DNA of 59,643 nt from Nostoc flagelliforme FACHB-838 (GTDB lineage: Bacteria > Cyanobacteriota > Cyanobacteriia > Cyanobacteriales > Nostocaceae). This document shows, piece after piece, positions 18,101-25,574 of this stretch; within the stretch, counting starts at the first letter, position 1; every line of letters begins with the position of its first letter. The stretch covers positions 1 to 59,643 of the forward strand of contig NZ_JACJSI010000042.1 in NCBI RefSeq assembly GCF_014698065.1. Reading direction: 5' to 3'. A program made the translations under genes and the position numbers. The notes under the pieces were generated by a model. It was not told the origin of the DNA and did not search any database. It worked only from the letters and a program-made list of their open reading frames with translations.

Positions 18101-19820
18101 AACCTTGCCCTGTAAACATGAACACTACTTTGGAACGCTTCTTCTGTGCTTGACCACTGACTAACGTGCTGGTCTGCTTTTGGCTAGCAAAAGCTGTTAG
18201 TTGTTCGCGCAAGTCTGTGTTAGATGCAGCGACAACAGCAAGACGGTGTTCAAAATGCGATCGCCCGGTGTTAGCTGTGAAACAAATATCTGCTAAAGAT
18301 GTTTCTGGATGGGATGTTAAAAAAGATTCATAGCGGCTAGCCATTGCTAGTAGTGCTGCCTCAGTTTTGGCCGATAAACTCAGCAGGTGGAGTGGACGCT
18401 CAGTTTTCGGCGGCTCTAATTTCAATTTTGGTGCTTCTTCGATAATCAGATGGGCATTAGTACCACTCATACCAAAGGAACTAACCCCAGCCAAGCGTTT
18501 CCCGTTGACTGCCGGCCATGGAGTTGGCTTAGTTGGCACAGCAACCGCAAGTTTGTCCCAAGGAATATGAGGACTGGGCTGTTGTAAATGCAGATGTGGC
18601 GGTATCTCTGCGTTTTGCAAAACCAGCACCACTTTCATTAAACTGGCAACTCCTGCAGCTGATTCTAAATGACCCAACTGAGTTTTTACGGAACCAATCA
18701 GCAATGGTTGCTCTGGAGAACGTCCTTGACACAACACTGAGCCTAAAGCTCTCACTTCAATGGGATCTCCCAAAGATGTGCCTGTACCGTGGGTTTCTAC
18801 ATAACTAATTTGTTCTGGTGCTACCTTAGCGTTGGTGAGTGCCTGATTAATCAATTTCTCTTGAGCTAGCCCATTCGGTACTGTCAGACCACTGCTAGCA
18901 CCGTCGTGATTAACTGCCGAGCCTCGCACCACAGCCAAGATATTATCATTGTTAGCGATCGCATCTGATAAACGCTTGAGTACGACTATGCCGCAGCCTT
19001 CTCCACGTACATAACCATCGGCTTTGGCATCAAAGGTCTTACAACGACCATCTGGAGCCAGCGCCCTCATTCTACTCAGACCAATAGAGGCTTCCGGTGC
19101 TAATATCAAATTGACTCCACCAGCTAAAGCCATATTGCACTCACCTGACCGCAAGCTCTGACACGCCAGGTGAACTGCTAGCAATGAAGAAGAACAAGCT
19201 GTGTCTAACTGCATCACAGGGCCTTGCAAGCCGAGGACATAAGCTAGGCGACCGATGGCAATACTCCGAGCATTTCCTAAACTGCTGTAAGCATCAATGC
19301 GGTTATGATCGCCGGAATATAGGTTAAATCGGGAATAATCTTCCATAAAGAGTCCCATAAAGACTCCCGTCTGGCTGCCGTTTAATTCCTCTGGGGATTG
19401 TCCGGCGTTTTCGATGGCTTCCCAGCCTACCTCTAAAAGTAGCCGATGTTGGGGGTCCATGCTAGCTGCTTCTAGAGGGGAAAGTCCAAAGAAATGAGGA
19501 TCAAATTGATCTACCTGTTTAATAAACCCACCATAGCGGGTGTAAATTTTCCCCAGAGTATTGGGATTTGCATTGTAATATTCATCCACGTCCCATCTGT
19601 CAGCCGGAACTTCAGTGATAGTGTCTACCCCATTGTGGAGTAATTCCCAGAATTTCTCAGGGTAGTCGGCTCCCCCAGGAAAGCGACAGTTCATCCCAAT
19701 AATGGCGATTGGTTCTGTCTTGGCGTTCTCCACTGCGTCCAATTTGGCACGCATTTCTTTTAAGGCTAAAACTGAACGTTGTAATGGAGATAATTGGTTG
19801 ATGTCTGAAGTGTTACTCAT
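12165..19820 (-). CDS. Type I PKS: KS-AT-KR-ACP-KS-decayed AT-repeat tail
   Basis: 2551 aa. A coiled N-terminus precedes KS1 (DTACSSS, Cys209; VETHGTGT), then AT1 (GHSVGEYVAAC, Ser658; HAFHSPLM, pointing to malonyl-CoA), KR (about 1225-1420; GGTSAVGTE, catalytic GDYAAAN; no LDD motif) and ACP (MGLDSVG, Ser about 1504). A second KS (about 1590-2030) is complete by motifs (STACSSS, IETHGTGT, SIGHLLS) and carries an insertion of about 50 residues before the active-site region. After it comes an AT-shaped region of about 320 residues lacking GHSxG; the place where it belongs reads VEKTGILVG. The post-AT linker LLPTYPFEHKTYR is still present. No ACP follows in this protein, so the carrier at the NRPS N-terminus is the likely partner. 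The C-terminus is a threefold repeat, described separately. There is no DH or ER, so the first module should give a beta-hydroxy product. Confidence 0.95.
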   Translation of the reverse strand: MSNTSDINQLSPLQRSVLALKEMRAKLDAVENAKTEPIAIIGMNCRFPGGADYPEKFWELLHNGVDTITEVPADRWDVDEYYNANPNTLGKIYTRYGGFIKQVDQFDPHFFGLSPLEAASMDPQHRLLLEVGWEAIENAGQSPEELNGSQTGVFMGLFMEDYSRFNLYSGDHNRIDAYSSLGNARSIAIGRLAYVLGLQGPVMQLDTACSSSLLAVHLACQSLRSGECNMALAGGVNLILAPEASIGLSRMRALAPDGRCKTFDAKADGYVRGEGCGIVVLKRLSDAIANNDNILAVVRGSAVNHDGASSGLTVPNGLAQEKLINQALTNAKVAPEQISYVETHGTGTSLGDPIEVRALGSVLCQGRSPEQPLLIGSVKTQLGHLESAAGVASLMKVVLVLQNAEIPPHLHLQQPSPHIPWDKLAVAVPTKPTPWPAVNGKRLAGVSSFGMSGTNAHLIIEEAPKLKLEPPKTERPLHLLSLSAKTEAALLAMASRYESFLTSHPETSLADICFTANTGRSHFEHRLAVVAASNTDLREQLTAFASQKQTSTLVSGQAQKKRSKVVFMFTGQGSQYVEMGRQLYETQPTFRKTLDRCDEILRPYLQQPLLSVLYPTSDVASPLNETAYTQPALFALEYSLAELWKSWGIVPDAVMGHSVGEYVAACVAGVFSLEDGLKLIAERGRLIQSLPQNGMMAAVFTNEARINGILAAYTGQVAIAGINGPENIVISGAREAVQAVLKELATQGINAQPLQVSHAFHSPLMASILDPFEQIASSVQFQAPRIPLISNLTGQILKYQEIPNATYWRQHLREGVRFYAGIKTLQEQGYEIFVEMGPSTTLVGMGKRFLPEGTGTWLTSLKKGQPDWSQLLASLSELYIRGIKINWTAFDQGYQRRRLALPTYPFQRQRYWVENLTRNLTPQPPSLPEENSKPLSLQEKSLPAIPQVKALPKIPLAVPSNWFHSWQWTPEVLSQSQDIPSGAIVIFSDRHQVGENLEKLFDSKKYTTYFVTPGKSFKQTAQHFTINPASVEDYEQLIQNIKTDGVTVTAAVHLWNYSLWATFPEQLLENDRLLNERVYSLLFLTQALVKHYPASPLNFLVVTQGAYPISPNDSLHGVHQSMAGVLAQVVAQENPQIKAKVVDFNQDVYLPEKLADILFQEMKAAPTGEGIVAIRHGQRLSRTLERINVPTDNDALPLSAGETWLITGGTSAVGTEIALALVRQVPINLVITGRHLLPPKQEWQSPSHDASTQQRIQAIQQLEQLGATVMYQAVDVTDALGMKQLIESIKSRFGNLDGVIHAAGAVDHSTFKLLQKQPASVSKVLAPKVQGSIILDTVTRNEPLKYFVLLSSVSASKAEWGTGMGDYAAANTFLDSYAVYRTQHGGQGRSLALNYSLWSDRGMGALLGASTLLMVKSKGLNPLEPEPAANAFIKALSLDASGVIHIIDLIAQATPEIAPKSFASQSQTKSRNLRQLVREVLLQHLRIPEAQVEGHKTFPEMGLDSVGTVEVVQHLGTTLGEELFPTLLFEYQTPDDLVDYLQSKYGYSVKTSTSATDHAPIAPEETSSPEAEKSAPPNVATQEKYQDVPEQDIAIIGMACKIPGADNLEQYWDLLNAGRSVIQDVPQDRWFNQHYFEAKGNSPQANISKHGCFVDSPFDFDPMFFGISPKEATAMDPQQRLFLELSMQALQQAGYGGKYRPDNIGVFVGCGQNTYIEHFTNYQYYEELRQRLQESSWFDHLSAEDRQHLLKTLSQVLQPSEILPESAAGNEVNELAARVSHCLNLKGPSMAVSTACSSSLVALHIACESLRSGQTGMAIVGGVNLNLSPSPFTFLRKAQALSLSGTCYPFDRRANGIVLGEGAGVLIIKPFKQALADGDLIHAVIKGSAVNNDGHSQGITAPNPKGQAEAIRQAYNSCGVDPRTISYIETHGTGTLLGDPVEVEGMTQAFRSFTDEKGFCTIGSVKSSIGHLLSASGIVSLIKVVLAMQHGKIPQTVGFEEPNPHINFADTPFTVAGKSIPWSPNGNPLRAGVNGFGFGGTNCHVILEESPVAANLQSPVTSSSPDLLCLTARNQQALQEVARQLREHIIHHPEQESSQICFTQNNAQKELPYKAALVVNDRQHLLNYLDAICSAQTLAEIYTGRANPQRTTPIHLVLDGTSAIAPAEVETLGKRFPQFQVAYNSVCAGLNEMSEQAHIFAVQYAWGRLLMSLELQPTSLLVEKTGILVGATLRGMLTLEQAIALFLQIEGQKGLIAHNLSAKEQSASTWTCPLVTSQGIFSYSDTISTAQLVALVQVSEQLNVDACQDVISKESVYLHLGDSLALKEQLASLDELGVWIYLDKGQPVVGRVLTSLARSYVAGVRFNSIPLFPQGLRRVLLPTYPFEHKTYRASLVDSSQENQATSIFAAELSPPRSDSQGQSDVKVLDTHPVTVAQTRLLSMEQLSPLTDSQRQSSYAKLAEDLKIVDNSQQPRLVPMEQLFPLTDSQRQSSYAKLAEDLKIVDNSQQPRHPVAVAQTRLLLMEQLSPLTDSQRQSSYIKLAQDLQRFGK
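12176..12535 (-). repeat. Three tandem copies of a 36-residue C-terminal tail in the PKS
   Basis: The last about 115 residues of the PKS repeat MEQLSPLTDSQRQSSYAKLA three times, the first two copies followed by EDLKIVDNSQQPR. Copies 2 and 3 (in DNA order) are near-identical at base level with a 108-bp period; the outer copies share the TRLL leader and diverge more. The segment is predicted to be a short amphipathic helix plus a polar linker, placed where inter-protein docking elements normally sit. The in-frame 108-bp period suggests recent unequal duplication. Confidence 0.9.
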
Positions 19821-19908
19821 TTTAAGAAATTGCGTAATTAATAGACAAAGAAATTGAGCCTGAAGCCAGACTCATTTAGCTGTGTACAATAAATAAATGT
19901 CTTTTGTA

Positions 19909-19941
19909 TACTTATCGGAGTTAAGCAGGTGATTTACGCAA
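19909..19941 (-). promoter_or_regulatory. Cluster promoter element, copy 4 (second PKS)
   Basis: The coding strand reads TTGCGTAAAT (one change from consensus), 14 bases, CGATAAGTA, then TATACA-type sequence as a possible -10. It lies 88 bases upstream of the PKS start codon in the short gap after the first PKS gene. Confidence 0.8.
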
Positions 19942-19958
19942 GTTCACAAGTAATTACT

Positions 19959-22900
19959 TCAGACACCAAGCAAAGCCTCTAATTCTTGGTCAACTAATGC
20001 TGCTAATTCATCTTCGGAATATTGCTGAATATCTATTAACAAATCAGTTTGCACTTCAGTCTCTATTTGCGGCTCCACCACAACTGGCTCTGCTACATTC
20101 AAGGAAATTACATTGTTGAGCAGATATTCAGCTAAAGATTCAATTGTGGGATATTCAAAGGTCAAAGTCGAAGGTAGAGAATTTCCTAAGCTGGTTTCTA
20201 GTCGGTTCTTCAACTCGATGGACATGAGAGAGTCCATCCCCATATCGAAAAAGCCCTGTTGCGGATTTGGTTGATAAGCTGCTTCAAACCTGAGAACTTG
20301 GGCAACCTCAGTTTGAATGTAAGCAATTAAAACATTCAGGCGAGCGCTAGCAATAGTTTCCTCTAATTGACACAGAAGTTCAAGTTGTTTGGCTGATTGT
20401 GCAGAATTCCCTTGTGGCTGGGTTTGGGGAGCTAAATCGGAAATTAAAGGTGCTGCGCCTCCTGGTGGGAATTGCTGGAGGAATTTCTCCCAATTGACTG
20501 ACATCACACCAACTTGAGTGGCATCTTGTCTCAATAAATCTCCCAATAGTTGCAATCCCAATTCTGAGGACATGGTAGCAAAACCACTCTCAGCTATGCG
20601 TTTTTGGCTACGACTATCTAAATCTGCTGCCATCCCAACTTCTGCCCAAGGCCCCCAGTTAATGCTCAAACCTGGCAAACCCAAACCTCGACGATAATGA
20701 ACTAAGGCATCCATGAAAGCATTAGCGGCTGCATAGTTTCCTTGGCTGGGTGAACCAAGTAATGAGGCGACAGAGGAGAAGCAGACAAAGAAATCTAAAG
20801 GTAGGTCTTTGGTCAATGTGTGCAGATTCCATGCCCCTTGCACCTTGGGAGCAAGCACTTTAGCAAAGCGGCTCCAATTTTGTTGCATTAATACTCCGTC
20901 ATCTAAAACACCAGCCGCGTGAAAAATACCTCTAAGAGGTGGATAGTTAGCTTTGATTGCCTCTAATATCTGAGCCACATCTTCAGGGTTGGACACATCT
21001 GCTGTGACAACTAGAACTTTTGCCCCTGCTTGCTGTAGTTGATTGATAGCTACTTGAGTATCACCAACAACTCCGCGCCTGCTAGTTAAAATTAAGTTTT
21101 TGGCTCCTTGTGCTACTATCCACTGGGCAACTTGCAGGCCTAGCGCCCCTAAACCACCTGTAATCAAATAAGTCCCATCTTCACCAACTGCAAGTTGATT
21201 CGCCGGGGTTTGAGCTTGGCGACGCACCAACCGGGAGACTTTCCGCACTCCTTGACGAAATGCCACTTCGTCTTCTTGGTCTGGGAAGCACAACTCTGCT
21301 AATAATTCTTCAACTTCGTTCCCATTACCAACTGGGTCTAAATCCAACCGCACACATGATAATTCTGGATGTTCCAAGGGAATAACACGTCCCAAGCCCC
21401 ACAAAGCAGCCTGAGTTATGGCTAAGGAATCGGACATTGGCTCTACTGGCTGGCTTCCTCTGGTAACTAACCACAGACGAGGAGACTTAGACCAAGTTGA
21501 TTTTGCTAAGGCTTGAACCAAATGCAGCACATAACCACAGCCAGTAACCTGGGTATCTTGGAAATCAACAATGCTTTCATGCTCCAGCCCCCACAGGTAT
21601 ACTACCCCACGGCAAGGAGGTTGGTTATTACCTAAGCTTGCTTGAATTAACCTCTGAAAATCTTGTGGTTCTGAGGGATTGATGTAGTAATGTTCTGCAT
21701 CGGCTTGATATTCGGCACCGGGAGAAACTAAGATAGTGCGATCGCCACGTTCTTTGAGTAGTTTTGCTAACTTAACCGCCGTTCCTTGGTTATCAGCAAA
21801 TATCAGCCAACTCCCTTCTTGTGCCTGTGCCAACTGATGATTTTGCTCACGAGCCTTTGGTTGCCAAGCTACTTCATACAGCCAATCACCTAAATCTTTT
21901 TGCAGACTTTGCAGCAGAGTTGCCCGACGAACTTTCCTCACTTCAAAACCGATGATTTCGGCGATTAACTGCCCATTTTGGTCGAACAGATGTACGTTAC
22001 CAATTAAGCTTTGCTGATTAGATGTTGGTGTTTTCTGAGCATGACACCATAGTTGATGACCAGGATGGGAACGACCATAGAATCTAAAGCTACCGATGCT
22101 AAAGGGAATGTACATATAGTCATTCTGGACTTGCTCGGCAGGATTAACATCCCAGCAAACGTTGAGTAGTTGCAAGCATGAATCAATTAATCCCGGATAA
22201 AGTTGATAGTTATCGAGTTCGTCTGGTAATTGGGGCAGTTTCATTTGACATACAGCTTCTCCATCCTGATGCCAAATATTTTCTAGCCATTGAAATGAAG
22301 TTCCCCAACTGTAGCCAACTGCTTGAAAACTAGAGTAAAACTGCGTTCCTGATAAAACTTGAGAACATCTAGCCTTGACTTCTGCCACATCTACGAAATT
22401 GGGTACTGGCGAGAACAGCCGGACTTTTCCTGTGCCGTGTGTTTTCCAAGAGTTAACCTCGTTTTCTGCTTCTCCACCTAAGAAACTAATAATTTGGAAG
22501 GAAGTATCTTCCGTTGTTTGGGGTGTCAAAACTAGCTGAACAGTTGTACTGCCGTCATCTGGGCAAACCAGCGTATTTTGAAACAACAAATCTTCGATGA
22601 TGCAAGATTCATTGGGGAAAGCCTCCTTAACTGCGGATAGAAGCATCGAGATATAAGATGCACCAGGAACTATTCTGACTTCATTTAGTTGATGATCCTC
22701 TAGGTAAGCAGGCGAATTGGGGCTAAATTGGGTTTCAAAGCGAATTTCTGGAGAAAATGGTAATTTTAGCCGTTGACCGAGTACAGGATGGAGAATTTTG
22801 CTAGTCTTGGCGGGTAAAGTCTGTTGCCGATGGGATGTCTCAACCCAATAGCGCTGGCGCTGGAAGGGATAATTTGGCAGCACTAGGTGACGACGGGGAT

Positions 22901-25574
22901 AATCTTGCTCAAAGCCAGACCAGTTGATTGATGCCCCACGCAAGTATAATTCCTGCAAGCTTTGCAGTAACTGTTGCCAATCCGACTGTCCTGGGCGCAA
23001 ACTAGGGAGCCACACTCCTACTCCTTCAGGGAGACACTTACGACCCATTCCCAGTAAAATTGGTTTTGGCCCGACCTCTAGAAAAATTTCGCAACCTTGC
23101 TGCTCAAGGGTTTCCATCCCAAAAGCAAATCTCACTGACTGGCGCAAATGTTTGACCCAATATTCCGCATTGGTGATTTCTGTGGTCACTACTGTGCCGG
23201 TAACATTAGAAATCAGTTTGATATTAGGTAATGAAAAGCTGACTTCTGCGGCAATGCGCGCAAATTCTGCCAACACTGGTTCCATTAAAGGAGAGTGGAA
23301 GGCGTGGGAAACGTTTAACTTGGCACTATTAACGCCTTCGCCTTGGAGAGTAGACATTGCTGCTGCGACTGCTTGATGCTGTCCAGAAATTACGACACTT
23401 TCGGGGCCGTTAATGGCAGCAATCGAGACTTGATTGGCATAAGGTTGAATAGCTGCCAATACTCGCGCTTGGGAGGCGAATATATTGACCATTGCCCCAT
23501 CTTGAGGTAATGACTGCATGAGGTGAGCGCGGGCAGCAACCAATTTTAGTCCATCTTCCAGATTAAAAACTCCAGCTATACAAGCGGCAACATACTCACC
23601 CAAGCTATGACCCATAACTACTGTAGGTTCTATGCCCCAAGATTTCCATAACTGGGAGACTGCATACTCTAGGGCAAATAAAGCTGGTTGGGTGTAAGCA
23701 GTCTCATTAAGAGGGCTAGTCCCAGATTCAGGATAGAGAATCGACAGTAAAGGCTGTTCTAAATAAGGACGGAGAATTTCATCACAACGATCTAAAGTTT
23801 CCCGGAATGTCGGTTGGGTTTCGTAGAGTTCTCGCCCCATACCTATATACTGAGAACCCTGTCCGGTAAATAGAAAGGCAATTTTCGGGCGCTTTTTGTT
23901 ATGTAATTGTCCACTCACACCTGGAGTTTTACCTGCTGCAAAAGCCGCCAATTGTTGACGTAAGTCCTGAGTAGATTCAGCGACAACAGCCAAACGATAG
24001 TCAAAATGCGATCGCCCTGTATTCGCTGTGAAACAAATATCTGCTAGATTTGCTTTGCTATCACCTGCCAAAAAGGATTCGTAGCGGCTGACAAGTGAAT
24101 GTAGTGCTGATTCAGTTTTCGCCGATAAACTCAAAAGATGAAGCGGACGCTCAGTTTTTGCCTGTACTATTTTAATTTCTGGTGCTGCTTCCAAAATCAG
24201 ATGGACATTTGTACCACTCATGCCAAAGGAACTGACCCCAGCTAGTCGTCGTCCATCTGCCCCTAATGGCCACTTGGTAGGCTGAGTCGGAACCACAACC
24301 GGCAGTTTTTCCCAAGGAATATAGGGATTAGGTTGTTGAAAATGTAAATGTGGTGGTATCTCTGCGTGCTGGAGAGCTAACACAACTTTCATTAACCCAG
24401 CAACTCCGGCGGCTGATTCCAAATGACCAACCTGAGTTTTTACCGAACCGATAGTTAGGGGATTGTCTTGGGAGCGACCTTGACCTAATACTGCTCCCAA
24501 GGCTAACACCTCAATGGGATCGCCTAAAGGTGTACCAGTCCCGTGAGTTTCCACATATTGAATCTGATGGGCTTGGACGTTGGCATTTTCTAAGGCTTTG
24601 CGAAGTAATTTTTCTTGAGCCGAACCATTTGGGGCTGTCAGACCATTACTAGAGCCATCATGGTTGTATGCTGAACCCCGAATCAATGCCAGAATAGGAT
24701 CGCCATCAGCTAAAGCATCAGATAAACGTTTGAGTACTACTATGCCACATCCTTCTCCTCGTCCGTAACCATCGGCGCTGGCATCAAAAGTTTTACAGCG
24801 ACCATCACTAGATAAGGCTTTTAATTTACACAGACCAATGGAAGGATCTGGTGAGAGAATCAGGTTGACACCGCCAGCTAAAGCCATATTACATTCTTGA
24901 GAACGGAGGCTTTGGCAAGCTAGATGCACCCCTAACAGCGAAGACGAGCAAGCTGTATCTAACTGCATGGTAGCTCCTTGCAGACCCAAGACGTAAGCCA
25001 AACGCCCAGCTGCCATACTTCTGAGAATACTTAAAGTATTGTAGGCATCAATTTGAGTGCGATCGCCATAAAAGCTCAGTTGTGAGTAGTCGTCCATAGA
25101 CAGCCCTACGAATACCCCAGTAGGACTGCCATTTAACTTTTCTGGTGCTTGTCCAGCATTTTCTAGCGCTTCCCAGCTTACTTCCAAAAGTAGCCTCTGT
25201 TGAGGGTCGAGGCTGACGGCTTCGCGGGGAGAGATGCCAAAGAACTGAGCATCGAACTTGTCTACCTCATTTAAAAAACCGCCGTGCTGGGTGTACATTT
25301 TCCCCAATACATCGGGGTCTGGATGATAAAACTCATCTACTGGCCATCTTTGTGCAGGAATTTTGCTAATGGCATCTACCCCATTATGTAATAGATTCCA
25401 GTAATCCTCTGGGTTATTGACACCCCCAGGTAAACGGCAAGACATCCCAATAATAGCGATGGGTTCTTTCTGTAATTGCTCAACAGTATCAACTTCAGAC
25501 CGCATCCGCCGCAATTCTAAAATGGCATTTTCTAGTAACAAGCGGTAATTTATGTTCTCTGAATTAGAACTCAT
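19959..25574 (-). CDS. Type I PKS module: KS-AT-DH-KR-ACP
   Basis: 1871 aa. KS (residues 35-460) has the catalytic Cys209 in DTACSSS, His344 in VETHGTGT and His384. AT has Ser657 in GHSLGEYVAAC and HAFHSPLM at 757-764, the malonyl-CoA signature. DH (about 925-1210) keeps His961 and the D1131/Q1135 pair, but the usual HxxxGxxxxP has Glu in place of Gly. KR has GGLGALG at 1473, LDD (B-type stereochemistry) at 1557 and Tyr1614. ACP has DMGMDSL with Ser1782. There is no ER. The C-terminal acidic helix (SEDELAALVDQELEALL) resembles a docking tail. ATG overlaps the ligase stop by four bases (ATGA), so the two are translationally coupled. I infer that it extends cinnamoyl-ACP by one malonyl unit to a 5-phenylpentadienoyl chain. 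Confidence 0.96.
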   Translation of the reverse strand: MSSNSENINYRLLLENAILELRRMRSEVDTVEQLQKEPIAIIGMSCRLPGGVNNPEDYWNLLHNGVDAISKIPAQRWPVDEFYHPDPDVLGKMYTQHGGFLNEVDKFDAQFFGISPREAVSLDPQQRLLLEVSWEALENAGQAPEKLNGSPTGVFVGLSMDDYSQLSFYGDRTQIDAYNTLSILRSMAAGRLAYVLGLQGATMQLDTACSSSLLGVHLACQSLRSQECNMALAGGVNLILSPDPSIGLCKLKALSSDGRCKTFDASADGYGRGEGCGIVVLKRLSDALADGDPILALIRGSAYNHDGSSNGLTAPNGSAQEKLLRKALENANVQAHQIQYVETHGTGTPLGDPIEVLALGAVLGQGRSQDNPLTIGSVKTQVGHLESAAGVAGLMKVVLALQHAEIPPHLHFQQPNPYIPWEKLPVVVPTQPTKWPLGADGRRLAGVSSFGMSGTNVHLILEAAPEIKIVQAKTERPLHLLSLSAKTESALHSLVSRYESFLAGDSKANLADICFTANTGRSHFDYRLAVVAESTQDLRQQLAAFAAGKTPGVSGQLHNKKRPKIAFLFTGQGSQYIGMGRELYETQPTFRETLDRCDEILRPYLEQPLLSILYPESGTSPLNETAYTQPALFALEYAVSQLWKSWGIEPTVVMGHSLGEYVAACIAGVFNLEDGLKLVAARAHLMQSLPQDGAMVNIFASQARVLAAIQPYANQVSIAAINGPESVVISGQHQAVAAAMSTLQGEGVNSAKLNVSHAFHSPLMEPVLAEFARIAAEVSFSLPNIKLISNVTGTVVTTEITNAEYWVKHLRQSVRFAFGMETLEQQGCEIFLEVGPKPILLGMGRKCLPEGVGVWLPSLRPGQSDWQQLLQSLQELYLRGASINWSGFEQDYPRRHLVLPNYPFQRQRYWVETSHRQQTLPAKTSKILHPVLGQRLKLPFSPEIRFETQFSPNSPAYLEDHQLNEVRIVPGASYISMLLSAVKEAFPNESCIIEDLLFQNTLVCPDDGSTTVQLVLTPQTTEDTSFQIISFLGGEAENEVNSWKTHGTGKVRLFSPVPNFVDVAEVKARCSQVLSGTQFYSSFQAVGYSWGTSFQWLENIWHQDGEAVCQMKLPQLPDELDNYQLYPGLIDSCLQLLNVCWDVNPAEQVQNDYMYIPFSIGSFRFYGRSHPGHQLWCHAQKTPTSNQQSLIGNVHLFDQNGQLIAEIIGFEVRKVRRATLLQSLQKDLGDWLYEVAWQPKAREQNHQLAQAQEGSWLIFADNQGTAVKLAKLLKERGDRTILVSPGAEYQADAEHYYINPSEPQDFQRLIQASLGNNQPPCRGVVYLWGLEHESIVDFQDTQVTGCGYVLHLVQALAKSTWSKSPRLWLVTRGSQPVEPMSDSLAITQAALWGLGRVIPLEHPELSCVRLDLDPVGNGNEVEELLAELCFPDQEDEVAFRQGVRKVSRLVRRQAQTPANQLAVGEDGTYLITGGLGALGLQVAQWIVAQGAKNLILTSRRGVVGDTQVAINQLQQAGAKVLVVTADVSNPEDVAQILEAIKANYPPLRGIFHAAGVLDDGVLMQQNWSRFAKVLAPKVQGAWNLHTLTKDLPLDFFVCFSSVASLLGSPSQGNYAAANAFMDALVHYRRGLGLPGLSINWGPWAEVGMAADLDSRSQKRIAESGFATMSSELGLQLLGDLLRQDATQVGVMSVNWEKFLQQFPPGGAAPLISDLAPQTQPQGNSAQSAKQLELLCQLEETIASARLNVLIAYIQTEVAQVLRFEAAYQPNPQQGFFDMGMDSLMSIELKNRLETSLGNSLPSTLTFEYPTIESLAEYLLNNVISLNVAEPVVVEPQIETEVQTDLLIDIQQYSEDELAALVDQELEALLGV

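Noticed and set aside
19959..25574. Enoylreductase domain in the first PKS
   Set aside because: Between DH and KR there is only the KR structural half; no ER nucleotide-binding motif is visible.
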